Positions 10,578 through 21,425 of a stretch of DNA of 64,000 nt are shown in pieces; position 1 is the stretch's first letter; every line of letters begins with the position of its first letter. The stretch comes from Actinernus sp. WN-2022 (lineage: Eukaryota; Cnidaria; Anthozoa; Actiniaria; Actinernidae). The stretch lies in NCBI GenBank assembly GCA_030867875.1, contig JAOWCC010000655.1:6487083-6551082 (forward strand), given 5' to 3'. The notes below the pieces were generated by a model. That model was not told the origin of the DNA. It saw only the letters and a list, made by a program, of their open reading frames with translations, and made no database searches. A program made the position numbers and the translations under genes.

Positions 10578-10858
10578 TGTGTTTGTAAATTGTGTACTAG
10601 ATATCACTTAATATGGACCAATTCTTCTGTCCGTAACACTAATTTGAGTTTCCTGTGCGCCGCCATCTTGGATCTTATGACGTCACAGTGTTACCTCTAT
10701 TGTCATACAACAATAGCTCTATTGTGTAATAATAGGGGCAGTACTGTGACGTCATAAAATCTAAGATGGCGCGCGCAGGAAACTCAAATTAGTGTTACGG
10801 ACAGAAGAATTGGTCCATATTAAGTGATATCTAGTACACAATTTACAGGACAAACACA
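10578..10858. mobile_element. Fold-back MITE with CREB-like TGACGTCA near the centre
   Basis: The outer arms pair gtttgtaaattgtgtactag with ctagtacacaatttacagga (a few mismatches); the inner arms run through 'ccaattcttctgtccgtaac' and its complement. The centre holds 'caatagctctattgtgtaat'. A diverged relative is at 56195-56380. Non-coding. Confidence 0.85.
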
Positions 10859-10974
10859 TCAACAGATGTAGACATCTACAGAGAATATTGAAGAGCAAAC
10901 ATTGTTTCTCAACCTAGGTTCCTTTAATAAACTCTGAGATAGACATGATCTTTTGAACTTAGAACGGTTTACGA

Positions 10975-11110
10975 TAGTGTCGTAAAACCGAAGCAATTAT
11001 AGAACCAATCACAGGAGCAAGTAAAAACGCAATGACCCAATCACAAATCACTTGAACCAATCACGAGCAACAGTAAACGGAAACGTGGATAACTCGCTAA
11101 AACGAACATT
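10975..11110. repeat. Family B repeat fragment
   Basis: Contains the family B words 'cgtaaaacc', 'ccaatcacaggagcaagta', 'ttgaaccaatcacgag' and 'aactcgctaaaac'. Other copies are at 12455, 14155, 18184, 34720, 35252, 41705 and 47935. Confidence 0.7.
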
Positions 11111-11189
11111 TATTTTGTGACGGACCGAAATAGTTAGGGTCATTTCTACAAGAGGAAGATAGCCGCGGTTTACCTCATCCGCGAGGTCA

Positions 11190-11458
11190 GGAGCCCATTA
11201 CCAGGAGCGTTCCTATGTCATGGGCTGGGCCCTCAGCACAGGAACATATGTGGCTATATTTAGAATTCGACTTCCCGCGTTGAAAGTGAGAAGAATGATA
11301 ATGAATAATCATGAGAAGTGACGTATATATATCTGATTGGCTAAGACAACATGGCCTTTGTTTATTTCGCGCGAAATGCAATTCTAAATATAGCCACATC
11401 TACTCACGTGCTGGGAACAGAACCAATGGAGAAGATGGACGCTCCTGGTAATGGCTCC
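11190..11458. mobile_element. Fold-back MITE
   Basis: The termini 'cccattaccaggagcg' and 'cgctcctggtaatgg' are inverted. Further in, 'tgtggctatatttagaatt' pairs with 'aattctaaatatagccaca'. The minus-strand open frame inside is a by-product of the palindrome. Confidence 0.8.
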
Positions 11459-11702
11459 AGGCGAACTTCATAAAATGTGCTAAATACGAGTGCTTAATTA
11501 AGCCGCGACTTAGTTAGACTCGAACTTCAGTTTGTGACCCATTTATACGAATGTTCACGATTTAGGCAAGCCGCAGCAAAGTTTCTCTCGTTTAGAGCCG
11601 TTTCCGATTAAGTATATGCACGATTACGTTTAGTTTTCCTCGTGATGAATTAATACTGAGTTCGTGATTGGCTCGTTTCGTTTTTACTTGCTCCCGTGAT
11701 TG

Positions 11703-11826
11703 GGTATATACTTCATGGTAGTGTTTCGTTCCATTTAGTCTCCCTGCATAATACTGTAAAACAGTAGAGAAAATGATTATGCAGGGAGACTATATGGAAC
11801 GAAACACTACCACGAAGTATATACCC
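11703..11826. mobile_element. Short, highly complementary fold-back
   Basis: The left arm 'gggtatatacttcatggtag' and the right arm 'ctaccacgaagtatataccc' pair with one mismatch, and pairing continues inward through 'tgtttcgttccat' and 'agtctccctgcat'. The loop is about 30 bases. It sits beside family B words (11650-11705). Confidence 0.85.
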
Positions 11827-12454
11827 CTCGATAACACTTACTCATTATTTGTGCATGCTCTCTGAAGTGGCAGTGCTTATTGCTTGGTGACACCATTTTT
11901 CGAATGGGTCTATAACCTTTCTTATTTTTCGAGTGTTTTTTCTGTCTTTCCCAGTTGTGAATTTTGGCTGCAATTTTTGACATTACCATAATGGCTGACT
12001 TTCGCATTGCATTGTGCTATTGAACGTGTCTTTTCCTGTTTTCATCAGTCTGTCGCGCTTTCTGTTTTTCGTTGTTTTAGACGTGTCGTTTTGATGCTAT
12101 ACGATCAGTTATCTGAAAAACGAGGAATGGCAATTGCCGTTTTTCTAGTCTTCTCATTTGTTTCCATTTTTCGGGCTTTGGAAAAAAAGAAAGAGAAAAA
12201 AGGCTACAGAGCGGTTTTCAATCCACCGTCCCGAAAAATATGGCGACTGCACATATGACCACAATCCCTTGCGAACCTAACACAGTAAAACACGTGGAAA
12301 TCCTGTGTTTTTTATCAATGACAGTGTATTGGGAACAGTACTTGTACTGGCTTGTTATTAAGATTAAACTCCTACAGAGAATTTAAACGGATTTAAAGCT
12401 TTGCGTGCGCAAAGGAGTGTGGGTAAAAGTGCAAATCGCCATCTTTTTCGGGAC

Positions 12455-12620
12455 GGTGGATTGAGTCAAAACCAGTGAGCCAATCAGAAGCCAGTAAAAA
12501 CATCAACGAACCAATCACGAACTGAAGTAATTCACGATTGGTCCGTTTTACCTCAACCAATCACGTGGAAATTTAAACGCAATCAAATTCGTATGCAATC
12601 ACCTAACTGACGTTTCGACA
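12455..12620. repeat. Family B repeat copy
   Basis: Carries 'gagccaatcagaagccagta', 'aaccaatcacgaactgaagt', 'aattcacgattggt' and 'aaccaatcacgtgg', the diagnostic words of family B. Confidence 0.65.
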
Positions 12621-12742
12621 CCTAATTCAAAACCATTCTAAAGGCAAAGTTGTTTTTGCATGTGTTTTGTATTTATATTTTCGCTTTCGCCATGAACTAG
12701 CAAGGCATTTGTTTGTATTATAACGTTCTGGTTACACCTCAC

Positions 12743-12975
12743 TGGTTAGCTCAGTTGGTCAGTAGAGCACGGTCTAGAGTGCGGGAGCTCGGGGATTCGA
12801 ATCCCGGCCGCGTCCTTGGGCAGGGACGTGAATAAGCCATAGGCCTTGTCTCCTACTTCTAATCAGTATTTGAAGGAACCTGCTGTACTACTCGAAAAAG
12901 AGCAGGGGATTGTCACCCGGTACAGCAGCCTGGCCATTGTACTAACCACAAACTCAACATAATAATGGTTTGTTA
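12743..12975 (+). mobile_element. tRNA-derived SINE, copy 1
   Basis: The head is tRNA-like: box A 'ttagctcagttggtcagta' and box B 'ggggattcgaatcccggcc'. It continues into a non-tRNA body ('ccttgggcagggacgtgaat ... ctactcgaaaaagagcaggg ... tgtcacccggtacagcagcc'). An inverted second copy at 46880-47226 shares the whole length. Pol III internal promoter elements are visible; there is no acceptor stem or clean cloverleaf, so it is not a tRNA gene. Confidence 0.85.
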
Positions 12976-13019
12976 ACAATACTTCCACTGGGTGGCTCTT
13001 CGCCTGTTAAACTAAATAA

Positions 13020-13454
13020 TGTACAATATTAAATGTTGATACATAAAATATGACTAAGATATTACCGAGATATACAATGATAACAGTACTAAGGATTAAA
13101 ATATGTCTATATGTATCTATTGTAAATTTAATCAATGGAGTCCGTCGGCAGCGCAGTTCTTTAGATATCCATTCGATAACCGACAAAATTCAGCAAAGGT
13201 TGTAAACATTGTCAACTGTGTGGAAGCCATAGCGCCGAAAAAGCAGTTCGGAAATGTCAGTAATGTCGTCTCAAATCATGCATAATTAATGAAGGGAAAA
13301 CAAAGGGAATCACAACCGTGAAGCGTACTTATAAATCAGGGGTAGATACGGCTGGCATTTCTAGACTTTTGAATTGCTAATTTTACCGCGAGAGAAAAGT
13401 TTGAGAAGTCATCTCCAACACACGGAGCCTGTTCTAGAAGTGGTTTTCTAAAGC
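13020..13454. other. No gene recognised
   Basis: AT-rich DNA with a 60-codon open frame (13103-13285) that has no supporting motif or splice context. Confidence 0.35.
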
Positions 13455-13530
13455 TCCTTGTGTTGGATATATTACGTAAAGCGCCATGAAACGGCGCTAT
13501 ATAAAATGGCCATTATTATTATCTTGAAAT
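13455..13530 (+). mobile_element. Isolated SINE 3' tail
   Basis: The segment 'acgtaaagcgccatgaaacg' followed by 'gcgctatataaaatggcc' and an ATT microsatellite is the inverted equivalent of 46895-46975, the 3' end of the other SINE copy. Such a conserved 3' block followed by a short repeat is characteristic of a tail recognised by a partner LINE. Confidence 0.6.
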
Positions 13531-14154
13531 TGTATAAACGTCAGAGGATCTGGCCATCGCTAAAATACCTTATATTTCAGTTTATGCACTTCTCAATTTC
13601 GTACTACATCCTTTTCCATATCACCACTATCTGGCAGAAGACCCGTTTTCATCAGTTGAAAATACAAACAAGCTGTTTCTAAATTTACTACTGAGGACTA
13701 TAGCAAGGCTGAAACGTGTATAGTTTTAAACGTGCTATATTTCGACTATATATAGGACTGATTTCACAATATATAGCATTTTACAATAGGGTCAATAGGA
13801 AGTGACACGTGTAACTACATATTGTAACCCCCTATTTTAGAACTCTCCATTTACGACCACGTGATAGACTAGTTCTCCAGAGGATTCATTGCCTTGTTTT
13901 CCAATTATAGAAATTGGTACATTTCCTCTTGGGATTCAGAAAAACAAAAAAGCATTACTCAAGGGAAAAGTCAGGTGGTCTAAAATTGGACACCAAACAG
14001 GCAAGCTGAAAACTTCTGCACGTACTATCGACGTTTAACAAAGAACTGCGCCGAGGTTCTCTTCACGTTGTGACGTCATCTGTGCATCTATAAGAGGAGA
14101 GAAGCAGGGCAGAATGGTATCTATTTGTTTTATATAATAATCACAAATTGAAAA

Positions 14155-14406
14155 TAGAGCGGTTTTCACTAGAGTGTCGAAAATGTTTTGGTTTTGTGTT
14201 TACTAAGCTCTCCTATTGGCTGAGAAAATTAACCAAACAATCAGATTCCAAACGGTAAAACCAAACGCAAATTGGATTTGCTTTGGTTTGACATTGGCTC
14301 ACAGGGAACCAATTGTGGGTAACTTGCGATTACTCGCTCCTATGATTGGCTGGCTGTAGGTAATTTGCGTTTGGTCTTTCGACACTCATGTGAAATGCGC
14401 TCTATA
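14155..14406. mobile_element. Family B MITE, near full length
   Basis: Starts 'agagcggttttcactagagt' and ends 'cactcatgtgaaatgcgctc', imperfect terminal inverted repeats. The internal word 'cctatgattggctggctg' and the CCAAT-type boxes match other copies. No coding capacity. Confidence 0.75.
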
Positions 14407-15189
14407 GTGAACAGGGAGAACAATAGGATTACTTCAGCCAACGGCAATATTTGATCAGAATACAAATCTAATATAGGACCAGTTCACGGTTTCTTCCGAC
14501 ACACGAGGTACAAAAGTGTTCGAATGATAATTATAAGACAACGTGGAAATTCATCACTCGCATTTAGAGTATTCGATACGAATATCAAATTTTTAGAATG
14601 AGATATTACAAGTGTCAATACATTTGAGCTGGATAAAACTGCACTTCCAAACAAACAAACAAACGTTACTTTTGTATACAATTGCTGTATAATTATGACA
14701 AGTTAATTACAAAGTAACTGGCAAGATTTTGAAATGTTCTCATATTAACAGTGGCAACTTCATACACTTGTCACAAAAGTTCCAAACTTTAGAAATTTCA
14801 CTTCAACACCTCATTCAAAATGTCGGGGGAAACCGCGAACTGGTTTGTTGCTGCCGGCCTCAGTAACTTATGCTTATGTACGGAGAAATGAGAAATAATA
14901 CATCTTCACTCAATATTCTCCAAAGTTGGATTGTTTATTAGGGAACCTCGGAGTATATCACAATATTTATACCATTTGAAATCTTGGTTTTAAATACCCA
15001 TATATTATTCAGTTAATTTACTACTTCCAGTCTATTTACATTATGAAGGAGTGTAGAGAATGTGAAGACAATCGGATATTAGTACAAAATGTTGAAATTA
15101 AAAACAAAAACATTCGTTGATTTTTACTAATTGTAAAATATCGGATTGTCACAAGCATGACATGAGCGATATATTCGTAATATGGACAC
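14407..15189. other. No gene recognised
   Basis: Contains a segment with 'aaaatgtcgggggaaaccgc' (14818) that recurs at about 50310, so it is repetitive. No exon was supported. Confidence 0.4.
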
Positions 15190-15305
15190 TAATGGCATCC
15201 AGCGAGACTCAAGTGATGGTTCGAGTCCCGGTTTCTCATCGTAGCTTGCTTCGAGGGGATTTCTCCAGTTTTCCTCCAAAAACCAACACGCTAAAATGCC
15301 ATTAG
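15190..15305 (+). mobile_element. Fragment of a second tRNA-derived SINE family
   Basis: The box-B-like 'atggttcgagtcccggt' is followed by 'ggggatttctccagttttcc' and 'aaaaaccaacacgctaaa'. These blocks recur at 18890-19030 and, complete and inverted, at 31685-31925. Confidence 0.6.
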
Positions 15306-16130
15306 AACATGGTCACAACCACTCGACCAATCAGCGTTTCCCATTTCAGCTGTCTAAATCCCATAGTTAAGTGATTAGTATTCTCTATATAGAGTATATT
15401 ATTTCGAAATGTTCAGAAAAAATATCTCGTGGATGTGACCAAAGGCGCCTTCTAAGTTCGCGCTAGCGCGCTCGTGGTTTTCTATCTAAATGCTCGGCAC
15501 TCTAAATCACACAGAACTCTCGTGCCATTATCTCTTACATAGACCGCTTCGCGGTTAATTCCGACATCATTTTGAAAGGATGCAAACATGGCGTGATATA
15601 CAGTGTTTGTATGGGAATCCGATGCCAAATATTTTCCGTAAAATCGAATTTCTGAAATATTCACTGTCTGCAAACTTAAGATATCAGATAAAAGATTAAC
15701 TGATCGAAATTTGAGGGATGTAGCTGTGCTGGAAAGCGTGCAATCGTGTTTTCAGTTTCCATACATTTGTCTGTAACAACGAGCCATGTCTGCGAGAAAA
15801 TTTACGAACTGGGCTATTCAATCTGTGGTTTAGCAGAGTCCTAATTTTTTTCAGCCCGTATACTTGTTTCACGTCCCGTTGGAAATTTCAGTGTACGCGG
15901 GTTGAATTATTACTATTCCCCTCCTCCCCCTACCCCCTACCCCCTACCCCCCCCCCCCCCCCCCTTTTCCTGGTAAAATGGAAATAAAGTTACTCGTGTG
16001 TTCCAAGTTGGAAGACATTTTTCTTCAATGCATATATTATAATCACTTGAAAACTGTTAGGGTTTCTGTTTTACAAAACATTTATTTGCTAACAACGCCA
16101 CAACAGTCAACAGAGAAATTCATAGCTTTA

Positions 16131-16420
16131 GCGGATTTCGCATGAGTGGGACAAACTACAGCACTGACTACAGCACGGTTACCGTAAGACGTGAGGTGAC
16201 ATTGAAATGGTTTCCCTATTGTTTGTTTTTCTGCTGATCCAATGAAATCAGAGATACGGTACAGCACGGTTACGGACATGCCGAAGTTTGTCCCACTCAT
16301 ACGAAATCTGCTCTACGGCATGTCCATAGCCTACCGTAACTGTAATTTGATTGGATCAGCAGGACAAAAACAATAGGAAACCATTTCAAAGTTACGGTTA
16401 CAGTAACCGCGCAGTACGTC
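16131..16420. mobile_element. Family A MITE plus adjoining partial copy
   Basis: Inverted termini: 'cgcatgagtgggacaaacta' and 'agtttgtcccactcatacga', then 'aatctgctc'. A partial second copy continues to 16420. Another full copy is at 36087-36287. The interior repeats 'acagcacggttaccgt' words. Confidence 0.8.
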
Positions 16421-16783
16421 ATGGCTTCTCGCGCTCTAAATCAAAATTCACTGGAAAATTAAGCTTTTTGGGGCTTATAAATCTGTTGTAACAATGGCTT
16501 GTTAGAGGTAAATGTTCGGTTGAAGTAGTAAAACTGTTCCAACCTCCGGTTACATCTGTAGTGTCGCTTTCATGTAATCGGAAGTAGGAAACGATAATTA
16601 TAGAAGAAAACCTTAATGACATTACAATTTGATTAACTTTACAAACTCGTCCCAGTCCTTTCTTCAATTTGGTAGAGTTAAAACTTCCGGTTGCATGTAA
16701 ACGAGGCTAGAGATGTTGATGTATCGGAAGTAGGAACCAGAAATATGCAAAGGTTAACTTTATATACTAGATAAAGAATGAGC

Positions 16784-16851
16784 GGACGATCTTTATGGGA
16801 TTTACAAACTCGAGCTGAAAGCGAGAGTTTGTAAATCCATAAAGATCGGAC
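16784..16851. repeat. Short fold-back
   Basis: 'gatctttatgggatttacaa' pairs with 'ttgtaaatccataaagatc', with one bulged base. The loop is about 20 bases. It lies about 230 bases downstream of the stop codon of the long minus-strand gene and could sit in its 3' untranslated region. Confidence 0.7.
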
Positions 16852-17084
16852 GTGAATTATTTATCGCATTTATCAAACGTCTAGATGTAGAGTCTTGTTT
16901 TCAGTTATTTTGGCGATACGACTTATTTTGGCCGAGAAAATCGAAGCCAAAGTTTATGTAAATCAGGACGAAATATGTATCAGATTTACAGATTACTTAT
17001 CGCTCAGTGATTTCCTTTGTTTTTGCTTCATGGATTATTAATAAGTTAAATATACAAAAATGTTCTCTGTAACACTTCATATTG

Positions 17085-17386
17085 CTAGCTCACTGGCACT
17101 ACATCTGGTGATAGTGAAATACTCCCACCAGTCTCCTGTCTGGAACGACTCGACTCGCTGAACCTGTCCGCGTAATCTGGACTTGCTGGGCCCGAGTGCA
17201 TGACAGCCTCGCTTTCAGGGTAACTCCGTATGGATTTACTGGAGCGTGACTCGTCTCTCAGTTCGGGCATGCGTATTGGGGGGAGCGGGGAATACTGTTG
17301 AATTGCCGATGGACTGCTACGCACGCGAGGAACTCTGGGATCGAAGGGAGAATTTGGTGGCGACTGGAAATAGTTGGAGTTGGTAT
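17085..17386 (-). CDS. Long coiled-coil gene, last coding exon with stop
   Basis: Acceptor ccttcAAG at 17387-17388 (CT on the plus strand). The frame reads TNSNYFQSPPNSPFDPRVPR, a Ser/Pro-rich low-complexity tail, and ends SISLSPDVVPVS with TAG at 17085-17087. It accepts a phase-1 junction. The tail is rich in SP and RSS motifs, suggesting a phosphorylated disordered C-terminus. No domain is recognised. No AATAAA was seen within several hundred bases downstream. Confidence 0.8.
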
Positions 17387-17499
17387 CTTGAAGGAAAAAA
17401 ATGGAATATTAGTAATGAGTGTGAGCTTAGAACACATCTCAATGTTTATTTAAATGAAAGCTCAAAGAATCTCTCAAGAATTACTTGATACACTCCACG

Positions 17500-17939
17500 T
17501 GCACGAGATTTTATCTTGTCCATAACCCAATACCGTATAAAAGCGTAAACGTCAGGCGAATGTTCTAACTGAGTATCAAACGTGACGTGTTTCGTCATCA
17601 AACAGTCGAGCACTAGAAAATAACTAGAGAATAACTTGGTATTTTGGGCGCGAACGTCTGGCTATTCACGATAACCAAACACGGATGTAACTTTAGACTA
17701 GGCGTTCCTGTAATTCGGGACTTCAGGAATCACGGAAGTGATTGGTTGTAGAATTATCGATGCGGAAAGAGAAAACATGGTATTTTGGGCGCGAAAGTTC
17801 CTCTAGCACACCTTCACACTTCGAAAGTTTGATGACGAATCACGTTACGTTTGTTACCCAATCAGAACACGTTTTCACCTCACGTGTTCACGCTTAGATA
17901 CAAATGACGGTAATTCAGTCTTCAAAATCAATCGGACAC
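17500..17939. other. Intronic DNA, no gene recognised
   Basis: Holds a repeated 'ggtattttgggcgcgaa' at 17637 and 17778, suggesting a diverged direct or dispersed repeat. No exon. Confidence 0.4.
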
Positions 17940-18183
17940 AGTCACGTGCTGATATAATACTTCGTTACCGAATGAATTGAGCCATGGAAATCGACTGGAG
18001 GTGGAAAATAGCATTTACAAACAGGTTTTGGTAATACCACTACCGATCTCGTACAAGTGCTATATGAAAAAACATTGCCACTCAGTACAACCTCGTGATT
18101 GCATTCCTGCGAAAAGTTCATTTAAATCTGTTGCTATCGTTCTCCTTTCCGCAGCAGAAATGAAGTACTTCAAACTGAGCTTT
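17940..18183. repeat. Family C repeat copy
   Basis: Shares 'agtcacgtgctgatataata', 'ccatgg', 'acaaacaggttttggtaata' and 'ctcgtacaagtgc' with the other family C copies. The 69-codon frame in it is incidental. Confidence 0.7.
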
Positions 18184-18471
18184 TAGAGCGGATTTCACGT
18201 GAGTGTCGTAAAACCAAACGCAAATTACTCACAGCCAGCCAATCACAGGAGCAAGTAAATACAAAAAAGCCAACTGAAGGCTGGACAAGTTCGTGAATGG
18301 GTTTGGCCTGAACCAATCACGAGCCAAAGCAAAACCAAGACCAAAACATGATTGGTTTTACTTTGCAATTTCATTGGTCGATTAATAACATGCCATTTTC
18401 TCGGCCAATAGAAAAGCTAAGTAAACGCAAAACCAAAATACTTTCGACACTCATTTGAAATCCGCTCTAAC
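18184..18471. mobile_element. Family B MITE, near full length
   Basis: Inverted termini 'agagcggatttcacgtgagt' and 'actcatttgaaatccgctct'. Internal 'aaaccaaacgcaaatta' and 'ccaatcacaggagcaagta'. Confidence 0.8.
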
Positions 18472-18698
18472 TGTGCATGCAGTCCTCCAGAAAAATAGCT
18501 ATTTTAGAAAAGTGACTAGTTTTCCTCAACTCGGCATGCAGAGCCTTTATCACTGCGGGTTTTCAAGTTTAAAGAACAATTTGCTGACAACGACAAAGAA
18601 CAGCAGCGCAGTACCGGTAGTGTCGGGCCGTTTGGCTTTCTTGATTTGTTTCCCACCACACGGCCTCTCTACTGTGACGTAACTCCTCACTAGTGAAC

Positions 18699-18739
18699 CT
18701 GGCATCTCACTTTTCTCGTCCGACGACACGAATCCAGTG
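18699..18739 (-). CDS. Long coiled-coil gene, small penultimate exon (3' boundary uncertain)
   Basis: Acceptor tttctcgttAG (CT at 18740-18741) with a good pyrimidine tract. The reading TGFVSSDEKSEMP enters in phase 2 and leaves in phase 1, which is exactly what is needed to join the exon at 20012-19903 to the last exon. The matching donor is either GTTCAC (exon end 18699, weak) or GTGGGA (exon end 18657, adding SLVRSYVTVERPC); both keep the frame. Without this exon the last exon would be read out of frame. Confidence 0.5.
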
Positions 18740-18889
18740 CTAACGAGAAATAAAAACAAGAAAACGACAATTAGGGTCACCACTGATCTGGGTACGGTCG
18801 TTCAAAGGATGGATAACGCCTCGCAACGGATAAATCCCTACAATATACCCAGTGGATAAAACTAGTTAATTACATTAATGCTTATCCAC

Positions 18890-19030
18890 TGGATAGGGGT
18901 TTTTCTCCGGGTCCTCTGGTTTTCCTCCCTCCACAAAAACCGACACGCCAAATTCCAATTCGATCTGTGGTTCAGCCGGGTCCTGGCTTTGATCAGCCCC
19001 TATGGTTGTTTCAGGTCATGTTAGAATTTG
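18890..19030 (+). mobile_element. Partial SINE, second family
   Basis: 'ggggtttttctccgggtcct', 'ccctccacaaaaaccgac' and 'gatcagcccctatggttgtt' match the body and 3' part of the element at 31685-31925. Confidence 0.65.
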
Positions 19031-19117
19031 TTTTGTTTTATCCGGTGGAAAGCGTTATTCAACCTTTGAACAACGGGTCCCTCTTATTCGTGAATTAATG
19101 CTCCCGCGGAAGCTGTA

Positions 19118-19742
19118 AATCCCATCCCCCAGTACGTCCCATCCCCCAGTACGTCCCATCCCCCAGTACGTCCCATCCCCCAGTACGTCCCATCCTCCAG
19201 TACGTCCCATCCCTCAGTACGTCCCATCCCCCAGTACGTCCCATCCCCCAGTACGTTCCATCCCCCAGTTACGTCCCATCCCCCAGTACGTCCCATCCCC
19301 CAGTACGTTCCATCCCCCAGTACGTTCCATCCCCCAGTACGTCCCATCCCCCAGTACGTCCCATCCCCCAGTACGTCCCATCCCCCAGTACGTCCCATCC
19401 CCCAGTACGTCCCATCCCCCAGTACGTCCCATTCCTCAGTACGTCCCATCCCCCAGTACGTCCCATCCCCCTGTACGTCCCATCTCCAGTACGTCCCATC
19501 CCCCAGTACGTTCCATCCCCCAGTACGTTCCATCCCCCAGTACGTCCCATCCCCCAGTACGTTCCATCCCCCAGTACGTTCCATCCCCCAGTACGTTCCA
19601 TCTCCCAGTACGTCCCATCCCCCAGTACGTTCCATCCCCCAGTACGTTCCATCCCCCAGTACGTCCCATCCCCCAGTACGTTCCATCCCCCAGTACGTCC
19701 CATGCGCCGTACGTTCCATCCCCCAGTACGTCCCATTCCCAA
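19118..19742. repeat. 17-bp minisatellite, about 36 copies, in an intron of the long gene
   Basis: The plus-strand unit is cccatcccccagtacgt, varying mostly cgtccc/cgttcc. On the transcribed (minus) strand each unit has a G5 and a G3 run. Because 17 is not a multiple of three and no stop arises, all three minus frames are open and read the same 17-residue period (VLGDGTYWGMGRTGGWD), giving false open frames of up to 211 codons. It begins about 160 bases downstream of an exon donor. Confidence 0.95.
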
Positions 19743-19902
19743 CACCTCATCCCTAACGCTGCATTACAAAATAAACAGATTCGCAATAACAAACTTCAGT
19801 GGAAAGCTATGCTTAACAAATTAAAGTATGAAAGAAAAATCTACTCGAATCAGGTTTAATGAAGATACATGACGGATGTATTTTTAGGTATCACAGACTC
19901 AC

Positions 19903-20012
19903 CTGACTTGCATCTGACTAATCATCATTCGATTAACATCGAGTTCAAGAATCTTCGGTGTGGTCAGCGGCATACTAGTAGGAGGTGTACCGTGGACTTG
20001 TGACCGGGAGAC
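19903..20012 (-). CDS. Long coiled-coil gene, exon
   Basis: Acceptor ctgctctcgtaccAG with a pyrimidine tract. The frame reads VSRSQVHGTPPTSMPLTTPK, then ILELDVNRMMISQMQ, and ends at GTGAGT (19902-19897). It is 110 nt, phase 0 in and 2 out. A non-helical Thr/Pro segment precedes a short amphipathic helix. Confidence 0.7.
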
Positions 20013-20199
20013 CTGGTACGAGAGCAGATCGAGAGTAAAGCTGATGTCCAATAAATGATGAGGTTCTCGACAGGGTGCAATGTTACAGTTCCCATGGATT
20101 TGCAGAAAAAAACATCTGACAATTCCTGACTTTACACTGACCTCCAGCGCACACTCGTATTTGTTCCAAATATTCAACCGTTATTTTGAGACAGAAACA

Positions 20200-20310
20200 T
20201 TGAACAGAACAGCCCAAAATAGACTTTTCAATGAAGTTTGGGATTTCCCTGATCAAATACTAAATTCCCTGACCTTGATTTTTTCCCTGACCGTGGGAAC
20301 CCTGAATGTT
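20200..20310. repeat. Dispersed 'ccctgac' repeat, copy 1
   Basis: Blocks such as 'aaattccctgaccttgattt' and 'tttccctgaccgtggga' recur at 22735-22868, 58875-59145 and 61015-61100, always as short C/T-rich degenerate words. Confidence 0.6.
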
Positions 20311-20334
20311 AGGCCAAATGGATTCATTTCATGA

Positions 20335-20622
20335 GTATTACAGAGTGTTTTATGCGTGTTACTGAGTATTTCATGAGTATTACTGAGTATTTCATGAGTA
20401 TTACTATTATTTCATGAGTATTACTGAGTATTTCATGAGTATTACTGAGTATTTCATGAGTATTACTGAGTATTTCATGAGTATTACTGAGTATTTCATG
20501 AGTATTACTGAGTATTTCATGAGTATTACTATTATTTCATGAGTATTACTGAGTATTTCATGAGTATTACTATTATTTCATGAGTATTACTGAGTATTTC
20601 ATGGGCATTACTATTATTTCAT
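20335..20622. repeat. 21-bp minisatellite
   Basis: The unit is tatttcatgagtattactgag, about 13 copies; several copies lack 'gag' ('attactattatttcatgag'). It lies in an intron of the long minus-strand gene. Confidence 0.92.
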
Positions 20623-20705
20623 GTAAGCTAGTACCCAGTCGTCTAGTGGTCAAGAGCAGCTTGGATGATGGAAAGAAGTGTCTACCCTAAAAGTCATGGT
20701 ATTGC

Positions 20706-21267
20706 CTTAAAGTGCCTATGAAGTGAACAAATCGACCCTGTTTTGATTTGATTTGATTAAATTTTAGTCTTCCCTAAGTCATCTATTTGGAGAGCGCGAA
20801 CATGTTTTTATTTCCTGTCGAAGTCAGGCATAATTGTCAAAATCATGCGACAATTTTTATGCCGATAATGACATGCGTGACGTCAAGTGGTTTGCACATT
20901 ATATTCACAAAAGTAAAAATAAGGCCGACGGGCAAGGCTTCTTTGAGAAAAAACGTGACAGTTGGCAAGGCTCCTCAAGTAATACATATTTAGAATACAA
21001 ATTAGACAAAAAAACGAACTGTATTTTGTTTTATTTACGAAGACAAATATTAATGTGCAAACCACTTGACGTCACGCATGTCATTAACGGCATAAAAATT
21101 GTCGCATGATTTTGACAATTATGCCTGACTTCGACAGGAAATAAAAAAATGTTCGCGCTCTCCAAATTTATTTTTAATTGCACAAGATGACTTAGGGAAG
21201 ACTAAAATTTAATAAAATCAAATCAAAACAGGGTCGATTTTTTTCACTTCAGTCATAGGCACTTTAA
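20706..21267. mobile_element. Family F MITE, long-arm palindrome
   Basis: Termini 'ttaaagtgcctatgaagtga' and 'agtcataggcactttaa'. Arms of roughly 230 bp run through 'ttggagagcgcgaacatg', 'tcgaagtcaggcataattgt' and 'catgcgtgacgtcaagtggt'. The opposite-strand open frames inside mirror each other and are not genes. A solo arm is at 37285-37560. Confidence 0.9.
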
Positions 21268-21284
21268 CAGCACTAATGTAAAGT

Positions 21285-21425
21285 AGACCCCACACAGCGG
21301 CAAAACGTTATGCTCCGCAGAAACAGGGGTGGTTGCCTCTGTTTTCTTTTAGTTTCGACGGGAAACTGGGGAGACACGCGCGCATTGGAGTCATCAAAAG
21401 CGCATGCGCGTGACGTTTAGTCGCG
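21285..21425. repeat. Family K fragment
   Basis: 'cggcaaaacgttatgctccg', 'ttgcctctgttttctttt' and 'aaaagcgcatgcgcgtgacg' match the arms of the element at 44376-44990. Confidence 0.65.

Noticed and set aside
18550..18783. 77-codon minus frame with a signal-peptide-like start (MVTLIVVFLFLFLVSTGFVS)
   Set aside because: The hydrophobic stretch coincides with the pyrimidine-rich acceptor region of the small exon at 18739; more likely intron sequence than a secreted protein.
19084..19792. Four long overlapping minus-strand open frames rich in GMGRTGGWDVLGDGTYW
   Set aside because: All come from the 17-bp minisatellite read in three frames; not a protein gene.
20834..21109. 91-codon frame MSKSCDNFYADNDMRDVKWF
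   Set aside because: Lies inside the family F palindrome and has mirrored frames on the other arm; MITE sequence, not a gene.
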